Assembly (NCBI GenBank): GCA_037043015.1
Contig: CM073327.1
Coordinates: 18,334,727 to 18,398,726, forward strand
DNA: 64,000 nt
Direction: 5' to 3'
DNA from: Bryum argenteum
Lineage: Eukaryota; Streptophyta; Bryopsida; Bryales; Bryaceae
Position 1 is the stretch's first letter, and every line of letters begins with the position of its first letter. The notes beneath the pieces are model-generated. The model was not told the DNA's origin, made no database searches, and was given only the letters and a program-made list of their open reading frames with translations. The position numbers were made by a program, and so were the translations under genes. This document shows positions 11,047 through 20,652 of this stretch, in pieces.

Positions 11047-11275
11047 TTCACGTTATTTAAACGTAGATGAAGCATTAAGAATTTAAGATGAAACAAATTA
11101 CAACAATCCACGAACCCCTGAAGAAAAGGCTAACATCAACCATGAGGTTTGAAACTCATGTAACATAAAATGTGGTGACATACATGTGTGACTAGTGTAA
11201 AAAGCGAACATAATTATAAGAGTTGCAAAAATTTATTAAAACTGGAACAATATGTCAAAAAGTAGATTGTATATA
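11047..11275 (+). repeat. Direct repeat A, copy 1 (Element I subterminal)
   Basis: About 230 bp (TTTAAACGTAGATGAAGCAT..GTCAAAAAGTAGATTG) nearly identical to 13,970-14,200 in the same orientation. It marks the colinear left ends of Elements I and II. Confidence 0.85.
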
Positions 11276-11781
11276 TCAATCTAAGAACTTATATGCCGCC
11301 TTCTTGGGAACACAATGCTGAGACTACTGACGAGGTTCGATTCTGGGGTAAAGACCTTATTTGGAGTTGGCGTAGAGGTGAACATGATCTCGAGAAGAGT
11401 ACTCCTAGCTCCCAATTGAATCGGATGTTCTTCTTCCAATGCCTTGGGGGCTATTTTGATGTGAGCTCTAATACATTCAAGTGGGGGCCCCACCCGATGG
11501 GACATCGATGGAATCAATATGGGAAGAGAGTAACCGACGGTGAAGGTCATGCCTTCATGGAAGATTTGGAAGAGTGTCAATATGCTGAATCTACTTGGGG
11601 GCCACGATACCAGTCCCAAGCTCTAGACTATTTACTGGATGTACATAGTCCCCTCACAAGAAAGACTTTGCAGGACTTGAAAGACTCTAGAGTCTTAGAT
11701 CTGATCCTAAACGCAGATGGTCCATTCAATCGAACTTGTGCAAAGCGTAAACTTTTTGTTGGAGAATGCTCCAACCCTTAG
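11275..11781 (+). pseudogene. C-terminal fragment of WCHI-RING gene (Element I)
   Basis: Matches the last ~190 codons of the gene at 20653-22987 (NLRTYMPPSWEHNAE.. to VGECSNP). The fragment starts at a deletion junction and lacks the RING finger. An in-frame deletion of about 80 bp removes the stretch around NEILRVAPILAGHG. It retains an open frame but no promoter or start, so it is a remnant. Confidence 0.8.
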
Positions 11782-12226
11782 TCTAGTGAATGATAATTAC
11801 GATATTGTGAATCCATACACTCCAGCATAGCATATGGTTTTAGCTATATAGGACTATATTTGATTATAGTATTATCGAATGGTAGCTTTTTGCGCAACAA
11901 TGTATCTCATTTCCTATTGTACTACTTTTTGCATCGATTAAATCAATGGTATGTATTTGGTCCACTCCTTTGCTTGTGGTCTATCGATTGTACTTTGTCA
12001 GCTTTTATTGTATTTTTATCTCCATAGTCCATATAACCCGCCCAACCCCTTGTACCAATACACAGACGCGTACTCACACATGATGAAAGGTAAAAACAAA
12101 CTTCCATATATAAAGTGTATGCGGATCAGTACATAGAAGAAATTACGTACAGTTTCCCTACACCTAATTAACGTAAATCAAATATCGTTTGGTGAATGTT
12201 GGAGGTGTAAGTCCATCGCCTCTACG
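11782..12226. other. Spacer between convergent gene ends (Element I)
   Basis: AT-rich 3' flanking sequence colinear with 22,988-23,421 in Element II. No gene seen. Confidence 0.6.
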
Positions 12227-13407
12227 TTAAGAATCTTCAACTTTGTCCTTGCCCTTTGAAAAATGTGATCGTTGCGGTTCCAAATCAGCGTTGATTGCGT
12301 TTATGTTGATGTCATCTTTTGCGTTACTTTTACGATGAGCCCACTCTGCCCATGCGTCCTCGAATCGAGCATCCTCCTCAGCTACACGTAGTTGCTTCGC
12401 GAGTTTTACGTTCTGGTCATCACTCCATTTCACCAGCCTCTTTAATTTGTCAACTCTCTCTGGAGTCTTGCCATACTTACCCGCAAATGCCAAATCACGA
12501 ATGCGTAGCATCTCTTTATCTACCTCTAGAGCAATGGATTCTTCAATAATTGTCAACCGATCCCTCTCCTCAGCTAGGACCTCTCGCAGGTAAGTGTGTT
12601 TCGCTGTCCACAACTCTACGTAGTCTTCTATGGAAAGGTTGTTTGATTGTTTCTTCTCAAAAAACTTCTCACGAGCCTCTTTTTGTAGCACAAGTATGGT
12701 CTCCATATAAGCTATGAGGTCTACAACTTTTTCCAAAGTCTCCCGACAATCTTCTTGTAAATCGTATGGTTCAGTGGCAAAAAGGGCTTTTTCTTTGAGG
12801 GCTTCCAATTCCTTTCTATGTTGCATTACTTCCTCCAATTGCATGCATTTCTCTACATTGAAATTGTACAACATGATAAAATTATCCATGTATTCGGATA
12901 ATCTTCCACCCACTGTTCGGAGTGGATTTGCCTCATAGGAAATCCCCTTCGTCCAATTTATTGGAGCACCAGTTGGTTCACTCAGTTCATTGAGCTCGTA
13001 TTTGTGTGTGTGTTCATCCTCCGAGGATTCGGAAGAAGACCTTGCTATGTAAAATTCTCCGTTGGCCTTAGGACTCATAGGTATAGCGCCAATTCCATCT
13101 CCTTCAATAGTCTTTGATGTCTCTCCAACCTCTATTGGTTGAGTCTTCTCTTGTATAGGCAAACGTGGACGCGTCGACCAATCCACCTGCTTCTCGAGAA
13201 TCATTTCCGCATATGCCATTCTTGCCAAAAAGTAGGGAACCTCATATTTAAAAATATGGTTGTTACCGTATATCAAATGCCAAGCATATATGCATCTTTG
13301 TTTAAAGAGGTCATTATGGCACTCTCGGAGGTTTGCTTCATTCTTGTGCCGATGAATTTTGTGCCGAAGTAGAGGAAAGAGCTTGTTGATGTGGCACGAC
13401 TCCACAT
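12227..13407 (-). pseudogene. WCHI coiled-coil gene of Element I, downstream part (split by Element II)
   Basis: The minus-strand frame continues the gene whose start is at 37,297-37,131 on the far side of Element II. It encodes the rest of the WCHI domain (CHINKLFPLLRHKIHRHKNE, RCIYAWHLIYG, YEVPYFLARMAYAEMILEK), a Glu/Ser-rich linker, then long heptad-rich segments (HRKELEALKEKALFA, NNLSIEDYVELWTAK, RVDKLKRLVKWSDDQNVKLA). Unlike the Element II copy its linker has no frameshift. The frame is open to the junction codons VES, where the 8-bp duplication ATGTGGAG lies. Molecular function is unknown; the coiled coils suggest self-association. Confidence 0.8.
13400..13407. repeat. Target site duplication, left copy (Element II)
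   Basis: CTCCACAT directly before the left terminus. The same 8 bp follows the right terminus at 37,131-37,138, and is present once, uninterrupted, at 24,576-24,583 in the paralogous gene. Confidence 0.9.
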
Positions 13408-13429
13408 CAGGGTTGTCTTGCTAGACACA
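13408..13429 (+). repeat. Left terminal inverted repeat of Element II
   Basis: CAGGGTTGTCTTGCTAGACA plus CA. It is followed by subterminal GTCAGACAGACA repeats, which also occur inverted near the right end. Confidence 0.85.
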
Positions 13430-13589
13430 GACGGACGTCAGACAGACACGACATGTCAGACAGACATTAAGCCTCAGAATGTCTAATAGAATCTACAGAA
13501 TCTTTTTTTACCCTGGTTTACCTGCCCACGTTGCATCCTACGTGGGCGCCACGCGGCCTGTGATACTCAAGAATACGGTTCGCGATCAC

Positions 13590-13890
13590 GCCACGTAGGG
13601 ATCGGACCGGCGGTCGCGTCATCTAGACCGGGCGGTCGCCTTGGCGGACCGGGCGGTCGCGTCATCTAGACCGGGCGGTCGCCTTGGCGGACCGGCGATC
13701 GCTTTCTCTGGACCGGCGGTCGCCTTAGCGACCGACGATCGCCCAGGTTGACCGACGATCGCCCAGGTCAACCGACGATCGCCCAAGGTCGACCGATGAT
13801 CGCCCATGAGCGACCGACGATCGCCCAGGGCGACCGGCGGTCTGGCTGGACCGGCGGTCGCCTATTTTGGCCCCTGGACCGGTGGTCGCC
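13590..13890. repeat. GC-rich island (left subterminal, Element II)
   Basis: Mixed GGACCGGCGGTCGCC, ACCGGGCGGTCGCC and CGACCGACGATCGCCCAGG units. The same kind of island ends the right side at 36,690-36,920. Confidence 0.85.
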
Positions 13891-13969
13891 TAGGCTGGCC
13901 TTGCATTGGAGGCTTCCCACGAGTAGAATAAGTCAATTTTTTTATCCAACATTATCCAAAATTCTTCCG

Positions 13970-14200
13970 TTCACGTTTTTAAACGTAGATGAAGCATTAA
14001 GAATTCAAGATGAAACAAATTACAACAATCCACAAACCCCTGAAGAAAAGGCTAACATCAACCATGAGGTTTGAAACTCATGTAACAAAAAATGTGGTAA
14101 CATACATATGTGACTAGTGTAAAAAGGGAACATAATTATAAGAGTTGCAAAAATCTATTAGATTTGGAACAATATGTCAAAAAGTAGATTGTATAAATTG
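13970..14200 (+). repeat. Direct repeat A, copy 2 (Element II subterminal)
   Basis: Near-identical to 11,047-11,275. Beyond it the two elements diverge because Element I has an internal deletion. Confidence 0.85.
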
Positions 14201-14703
14201 CAAGTATAAATTGTGAATTACATGGCTAAATGAGCACTCAATGACGTGAGATGGTCATCCAAAGGAGTCTATGAATTGCAAGAAGATATACTGATATTAT
14301 AAACTAATAACTGTCCTCTCTAAATACAAGCTCCGGTGGAAGCATATGATATGGTTTCGCCATCAAGCGGTTCACCACCTCCGCACAGGTCATTCTCTCT
14401 TTTAATTCATGCCTGGTCAGTGAAAACACTTTCGTTAGGAATGAATCTCGCACCGTCGAATTCGGTAATAATTCTTCGTCGAATTCGTTATGCACACCAA
14501 TCAGCTGGATGAGCTTCCCAACCGCATACGAATCTGATGCTACTGTGGTTGGATGTCGAAGTTCTTGGACGTTCAAATTTGTATCAGAACTTTCAGGTCC
14601 ATAAGTATAGAACATCTCGGGCGCCACCCACCATCGACGTGCCATATCTTCTTCTTTTTTTGGCGTCGTCTGGTATCCGTAACGTGAAGGCTGTTGTTCT
14701 ACT

Positions 14704-14706
14704 ATA
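14704..14706. repeat. 3-bp target duplication, left (CACTA element)
   Basis: ATA next to the terminus CACTAGAGG; repeated as ATA at 18,790-18,792. Confidence 0.75.
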
Positions 14707-15168
14707 CACTAGAGGAAGGCCCCTCCTATTATAACAGCGTTTAACGTCTTATTTAACGTTAAATAACGCATTTTGATGTTAAATTCTTGTAACAGATTTG
14801 TGTCTTCTAGGTCACTCGCGAAAAATGACTTATAACAGGGTGGATTTAAGGGAGTATTGTGGATAACATCTGCGTTAAAGTGAAACTAACTAAACTAAAC
14901 GCGCTGTTAATCTTGATTTAACGCTCGGTTTTAGGATAAGAATCTGATCTGACGTGGCTGCTAGACTTTATTGTTTTTTAAAAGGGCATGCATGTTAAAT
15001 TATAAGGCGACTGCATTATACATGGCAATTTTTTGTTTGTTTTTTAAGGTAGTCCAATGTTTTTGCCTCTGATTCCACGGCGTCGTCAACCAACTGCTGC
15101 GTTGCACGGACAGAAGCAAGCAATGATCGGTGTGCTGGAGCGCCGTCTGTCAACGCTTTGATGATCCT

Positions 15169-15252
15169 TCTACATAAATAGCGGTTTCTTCTACATAAAT
15201 AGCGGTTTCTTCTACATAAATAGCGGTTTCTTCTACATAAATAGCGGTTTCT
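15169..15252 (+). repeat. 21-bp tandem repeat, about four copies
   Basis: Units TTCTACATAAATAGCGGTTTC directly abut the 50-bp array. Each equals the first 20 bp of the 50-bp unit plus C, so the two arrays are related by truncation. Confidence 0.9.
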
Positions 15253-15751
15253 TCTACATAAATAGCGGTTTTTGCTAAAAACATATTTAGAGGTAAAATT
15301 GTTCTACATAAATAGCGGTTTTCGCTAAAAACATATTTAGAGGTAAAATTGTTCTACATAAATAGCGGTTTTCGCTAAAAACATATTTAGAGGTAAAATT
15401 GTTCTACATAAATAGCGGTTTTCGCTAAAAACATATTTAGAGGTAAAATTGTTCTACATAAATAGCGGTTTTCGCTAAAAACATATTTAGAGGTAAAATT
15501 GTTCTACATAAATAGCGGTTTTTGCTAAAAACATATTTAGAGGTAAAGTCGTTTTACATAAATAGTGGTTTTCGCTAAAAACATATTTAGAGGTAAAATC
15601 GTTCTACATAAATAGCAATTTTTTCTAAAAACATATTTAGAGGTGAAATCATTTTACATAAATAGCGGTTTTTGCTAAAAACATATTTAGAGGTAAAGTC
15701 GCTCTACATAAATACCCTAAACCCTAAAAACATATTTAGAGGTAAAATCGT
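15252..15751 (+). repeat. 50-bp minisatellite, ten copies
   Basis: Units start at 15,252, 15,302 and so on to 15,702 with exactly 50-bp spacing. The form is TTCTACATAAATAGCGGTTT, then TCGCTAAAAACATATTTAGA, then GGTAAAATTG. Later copies gather substitutions but no indels. In the last copy the middle is replaced by CCCTAAACCCTAAA (15,715-15,728), two plant-type telomere units. Confidence 0.9.
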
Positions 15752-16226
15752 TCAATTCTACTTTGTGTGCTAAAACTCTATATCAAATAGTAAATAGACA
15801 AATATACATACTATACATACATATAGTAAATAAGATATGTAATATATATATTATATTATATATACAACTATAATACAATACAACTATAATATATATATAA
15901 TATATAGTAAATACATAAATATACATATTCCACTTTAAAAATAGAAAGTAAATACATAAATCTACATATTCTACTTTTAAAATAAATAGTTTAAATACAT
16001 AAAGAGTTATTTCTCTAGTTGATCTATTGACAAGATCTAGTTGATCTATTGATAAGATCTATCTTTAGAAATAGGAAAGTAAAAGACTAGAGAAAGACTT
16101 TTAGTTGGATATATAAGCTTGCGGGTGAGATGGTAGGGACTATCTTTTGTTGTAAGCTCTTTGGTTATATACAATTGTTATTTTCGATTTGAAGATTGGA
16201 GTTCTTATCTATCTATCTATCATTTA
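15752..16226. other. AT-rich spacer inside the CACTA element
   Basis: Short TATATA and ATACATA runs. No coding potential seen. Confidence 0.5.
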
Positions 16227-17308
16227 GTATGGAGTCCTATAAGTGTGAGGAATGTGACAGAATAATGAAAACTCAAGCACAGCTTGAGTTTCATTATATG
16301 TCAAAAAAACATGCTAGAAAGGTTGTTAATAGTGAGAGTATTACAGGATGTAGTGAAATAGAGAAATTTAGATCACAAGGAGTTTCAATTCCAATGAGAA
16401 TTCACCGTGTGATCCATGTCTCTAAAAAGATAGGTAGTTTGGATCCCTTAGAAGAAATTACTTCTAGCGATTTTGGTAGAAAATGAAACAAGAGTAGCAA
16501 TAATTGATTTCTCTTTTTTTCTCGGATGAACAAATTCACATATTGACTACGAAATGTAATAAACTATACAATGCGGGAGGAATAATAAAGAGGGGTAAGG
16601 AAAAGAGTGGTGGGGATATGGTTGTATTTGGATGGAGAGTTACACCAACAGATTTGGTATATATACACAAAGTAATAGAAAAGGGAGGGAAAAAGTATGC
16701 CAATTTCACTCTGATTTAAACACACTCGCAAATAGAAACAACAATGCAGAGTATACGACGTCTTTGAACTTAAAAATGTCATCTTGGATAAAAAGTTTGG
16801 AAGATTTAGTTCCTAAAGAGTTAGGAACAAAGATGGGGTCGAATTGGAAATACTCCATTTACAACAATGAGTGTGACAGAGAACTATTGGTCACCCGACC
16901 ATATAGATAATAGAGATGGGGTTACGGATTCATATTTTGGGTTCATAAAGGTAATTTTCCATTACAAGATTTCTTTTAAAACTAGTATAAAAGTATTTAA
17001 TTGCATACATGTTATACTAAAAGTTTTTAAGAAATTGTTGCATTTATTAGTGTCTAATGTTCTAATTGAATTCAATATATTTTGCAGAGATTGTAGATGA
17101 TTCTCAAATTAAACGAGCTCAATTCCGTCTGAAGGAGTACGGATTATTTTTCCGTCCAACCCCTGGGACTTTAATATGTTTTGATGCTTCAAAAATAAAC
17201 CACGGTACAAGTAAAAATACAAAGTACAAGCAATATGGAGTTGCCCTCTTGGTGAAGCCCATTGTTTTAAAAGCTGGCTTGGAAGCATTAAAAAAATTGG
17301 GATTTTAA
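16227..17308 (+). pseudogene. 2-oxoglutarate/Fe(II) oxygenase-like gene with C2H2 finger, frameshifted
   Basis: The start MESYKCEECDRIMKTQ contains a C2H2 finger of spacing C-x2-C-x12-H-x5-H. The coding signal then hops between frames: ETRVAIIDFS near 16,480-16,515; FFSDEQIHILTTKCNKLYNAG from 16,508; VCQFHSDLNTLANRNNN from 16,695; and NYWSPDHIDNRDG from 16,880, which supplies an H-x-D iron motif. An intron with GT..AG ends fits 16,951-17,089. The last exon has RPTPGTLICFDAS, a possible distal iron His in INHGTSKN, and YGVALLVKP. The order H-x-D..H in this context resembles TET/JBP-type nucleic-acid oxygenases, but the usual Arg before the last strand is not evident and the assignment is tentative. 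At least three frameshifts make it non-functional as read. Confidence 0.5.
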
Positions 17309-18700
17309 GTAATAATAGAAAAGTATTAGAATTGTCGAGAAGTATTATTAAAGAAGTAGTAGAGTTGCAGAGAAGTACCACTTAAGAAGTACTTGAGTTG
17401 CAGAAAAGTACTACTTTAAGATTGTATTATCCATGCGTTGGAGGATCATAGATTATCCATGCCTTGGATCTTTACCATTTGTGAGATGATACCATTCAAA
17501 GTTGGTAATAAACATTTATTTTTTTGTAATACTGAGTAGTTACCTAAGTTGAAAATGCACACACAAATTTTTAGAGTCTCATTCAACTCTATGAACATTT
17601 ACCTAAATTGTTTTATGGATAGAGGTCTATAAAGTGGGACACATGGAAAAGAGAGTGTAAATTCTCATAGCTCATTAATTTTCCCCTTGCATGTGGATTC
17701 TCACATTAGGTGGTTACTAGGAAAAAATACGACCACAATGATTGGGTCAAAATTCATAAACTTCCCTAATACTATTCTATTAATATTACTTAAAATCCCA
17801 GACTATATCTTCCGGTTGATTTTCAGACCATCTAATAAAGAAACCAACCTACTATGTTACAGCTAGTTCTGAAAAGAACTCGCAGGGGAAATACGGTGAT
17901 ACTGGCCTCCACCTGCACAGATTCTCTCTACCACGGAACCTAATCTTCCGCATGCCGTCGCCCCGACTTCCGGGTGGAGCCCTCGCTCGCTCGCTCCACC
18001 AACCGGGACGCCATGATCTTGCTATGGAAGTGAGGCCGAAGCCCTGCCTGCTCCACGTCCACCACGTTCCACCAGACGCGAAGTCCCGCTGCCGCTCCAA
18101 CCGCAGCCGAATAGGTGAACTAATCTTTCCATGCACTAGTGTGCATAGAAATAAATGACATTTTGGATGAAAGGAAGAATTTTTGAAGAGCCATAACTTC
18201 TTCATTTCGACTGCTTTTTTTTACGAAATTACTTGGGTTGGGTCCCAAATGAAGTCTTGTTTGTATGGTAAAAATTGCAGGCCCATACTATGAAGTATGA
18301 ATTAATGGAAAGCATTTTTGTGAAGGCAGCTTCTATTTTTTGTTATCCAAAAATGGGGCATGTTTTACCATTGCAAGCTAATTATGTGATATCATAAAGA
18401 GTTTTTCATGAGTTTTCTTTACATAAGTATGATCTTTAGATGCATCCTTACAACTTTCTAGTTGCAAGTTTTTTGATCCAAATAACTTTGCTATTGGATT
18501 TATATTGATGTTCTTACAATGAAAAAAGTGAAAAAAATGGATGGTTTTTGAGGTGCTAGATCTCCTTCATCCACCGTTAGATTTAGTTAACTTGCTTTAA
18601 CAGAGAAGAATGACAAGAAACGCAACAATATCAAAACGACAAGAGACGTTAAAAGTGCTCCGTTCTAACAGGGCTTGTTAAAAGTTTTAAGACATGTAAG
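17309..18700. other. CACTA element interior without recognised gene
   Basis: Includes a short GC-rich stretch at 17,900-18,110. No supported coding region. Confidence 0.4.
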
Positions 18701-18789
18701 ATAAAAGAGAATGAGAAAAAACACAAGAACATGGTTTTAACGGCTCGGACATGTTTTAACGTATTTATATACCTGGATTTCTTCTAGTG

Positions 18790-18792
18790 ATA
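18790..18792. repeat. 3-bp target duplication, right (CACTA element)
   Basis: ATA directly after the terminus TTCTTCTAGTG. Removing the element plus one ATA restores the kinase-like frame (SRIVEQQPSRYGY). Confidence 0.75.
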
Positions 18793-20129
18793 CGAGATGC
18801 CATCCCCCAGTCACACACTCCAATACAAATCTTGGTTCCTCCGAAAGTTGGGAAATGCAATAGTATGTTCGAGGGGGATAGGTTGTTGTGAAGAACTCAT
18901 GTCTTATGCACGAGATTCATGATGTACACTAAACCCCAAGCTAACTTCATCCTGTGCTGACGGAAAAGGCTAATTCTGAAAGCCTCCTCTTGAGTGAGAC
19001 TCGGAACTTCCTTCACTTTCGACCAGTGAAGATGTTTGTCCCCGACCTTCTCATCCAACTTCAACATCTCGTGTAGTGATCCCCCATTCCACCAATATGA
19101 GTAAGCTTCGAATGTCCTTGTATGCAACGCCCAAAACTTGATAATTCCTGGATGATTCAAAGGACATACAAGAGCTTCTACAGCAGTCTCTATCCTCCTC
19201 TTCTGAAGATTCATATTCTTGGAAAGCTTTGCTGCAAACTCGACATTTTCTGGAACGTGGTCTACTCCAAGTATCTTCACCTTCCGCACCAGTCCATGGC
19301 CTCCCTCCATATTGTCGCCTGATAGAGCTTCTATCGTAGCGTCTTGAGGAATCCACACCACCCCCGACCCTGTGTCTCGTTCAAATGTGGCGCGCAAAGC
19401 GGTTTTTTCCCATGACTTCCCTCGGGTTTTATTCTTGCTAAGCTTTTGGATTGTGTGTTGCCACCAATCCATCTTGCGTTTAAACTGGTCCTCCTCTTGT
19501 GTTAGACGCCTCGTTCCAAATCGCTTCTTCCACAACTCCTTTACATTGAAGATGCATTGTTCAACTGTATTATCCATCCACAACTCGTACTGCGAATGAT
19601 AATCCACATCTTGGTATTTATCCGTTTCCTCCATGGCCTTCAAAATTACGGCCGCCAATTTGTTCTTCAGTCTCTCTTTGCCCGTGCTAACATTCCTGAG
19701 GTAGTTGTGCTCTAGGAATTGAGCCTCCGTTTCCTCAGACCAATCCATGCATGCTTTTTCCGCAAACTTAGTATAATCTGTTGTTGGGAATCCGGGTCTT
19801 TCTTCTTTTGTGTGTCTCCTCTTCCTCTTATGGCCTCCACTTCCACTAGGTTGTTCCATACCAAGGTCTGGTGCAAATGTTTCGGGGGCATCCAGATCCC
19901 ATGCTCGTTGTCCCTTCCCGTGCTTTTTGGATTTACTCATCGCTGAATTTCTTGAAAAAACCGGCAAAAAATCTCCCCCCTGCTATCAATGTGCACCAAA
20001 CCCCAAAAACTCCTCAGACGACCCGGCAGTGCGCATCATTAAGACGAGCAAGGACACAGGGCGGAGGAGAGTTCGGTAGCGGTTCGGGGAAAAGTAATAT
20101 CAAACCCGCGCGTTGGGGTTTATATATCC

Positions 20130-20515
20130 TTGGAGACCGGCGGTCGCCCTACAGTCGCCCCAGGTCCCGCTGTCGCGACAGCTGCACCGGCAGTCGCCCT
20201 ACGTCCCGCAGTCGCGACAGCTGCACCGGCGGTCGCCCTGCATCCCGCTGTCGCCAACAGCTGCACCGGCGGTCGCCCTACGTCCCACTGTCGCGAACAG
20301 CTGCACCGGCGGTCGCCCTACGTCCCGCTGTCGCGAACAGCTGCATCGGCGGTCGCCCTGCCTCCCGCTATCGCGATTAGCTGCACCGGCGGTCGCCCTA
20401 CGTCCTGCGTCGCGCCAGCTGTACCTGCGGTCGCGCCCTCACTGGACCGGCGGTCGCCACGCAACGTCATACCTCTATCTGGACCGCCGGTCGCCTTGAA
20501 TTTCTGGTCGCCCCG
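20130..20515. repeat. GC-rich island between divergent kinase-like and WCHI-RING genes
   Basis: About seven units of 39-40 bp combine GCACCGGCGGTCGCCCTACG with TCCCGCTGTCGCGACAGCT. The second half contains the palindrome GCTGTCGCGACAGC. It lies about 190 bp from the kinase-like start and 140 bp from the WCHI-RING start, so it probably holds both promoters. ORFs across it are repeat artefacts. Confidence 0.85.
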
Positions 20516-20652
20516 GCGTATATATTCCCCCATCGTATCTGAACTTCTTATTTGGGTTTACTGGCCTAGCGCGTTGTCTTACATCCATTAAATTGGCTGC
20601 ATGCTCGTGACGGGTAGGTTATAACTATTTGCCATTTTTGGCTATTTCATCC

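Larger units (their letters stand above)
14707..18789. mobile_element. CACTA-type DNA transposon (4083 bp, probably non-autonomous)
   Basis: The ends are CACTAGAGGAAG (left) and, reading inward from the right, CACTAGAAGAAA. A 3-bp duplication and these CACTA termini are the EnSpm/CACTA signature. Both subterminal regions are crowded with TTTAACG/CGTTAAA motifs (14,728-14,960 and 18,590-18,770), as expected for subterminal transposase-binding repeats. No transposase-like ORF is present. The interior holds a satellite array and a decayed oxygenase-like gene. It is inserted in the activation segment of the kinase-like gene. Confidence 0.8.
14304..19940 (-). pseudogene. Protein kinase-like cargo gene, interrupted by a CACTA element and a TGA codon
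   Basis: The coding parts are 19940-18790 and 14703-14304 on the minus strand, separated by the transposon at 14,707-18,789. Joined across the ATA duplication they give an open frame of about 516 codons with a single in-frame TGA at 18,899-18,897 (codon 348). The N-terminal ~190 residues are basic, then a Trp/Glu-rich unrecognised domain (MDWSEETEAQFLEH). The kinase domain follows: glycine loop EGGHGLVRKV, lysine in FAAKLSKN, HPGIIKFWALHT, WNGGSLHEML, catalytic loop HNNLSPSNILL, DWG in place of DFG, APE in WWVAPEMF, and ASDSYAVGKL. The catalytic Asp of HRD is Asn and the following Lys is Ser, so even the intact protein may be a pseudokinase. Start chosen at MSKSKKHG (19940); an upstream in-frame ATG lies at 19967. 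It is divergent from the WCHI-RING gene across a shared GC-rich island. Confidence 0.8.

Noticed and set aside
15715-15728. Interstitial telomere or chromosome end
   Set aside because: Only two CCCTAAA units, embedded in an unrelated minisatellite.
14646-18896. A 4.1-kb intron in the kinase-like gene
   Set aside because: A GT..AG pair with matching phase can be drawn, but CACTA termini, an ATA duplication and an exact in-frame empty site explain the gap better.
8678-18899. Stop-codon reassignment (in-frame TAG at 8678 and TGA at 18,899)
   Set aside because: Both lie in genes broken by transposons, and the intact genes in the window use ordinary stops. Simple nonsense mutation is enough.
19871-20591. 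Long ORFs across the GC-rich island at 20.1-20.5 kb
   Set aside because: They follow the 39-40 bp repeat in all frames and have no independent coding signal.
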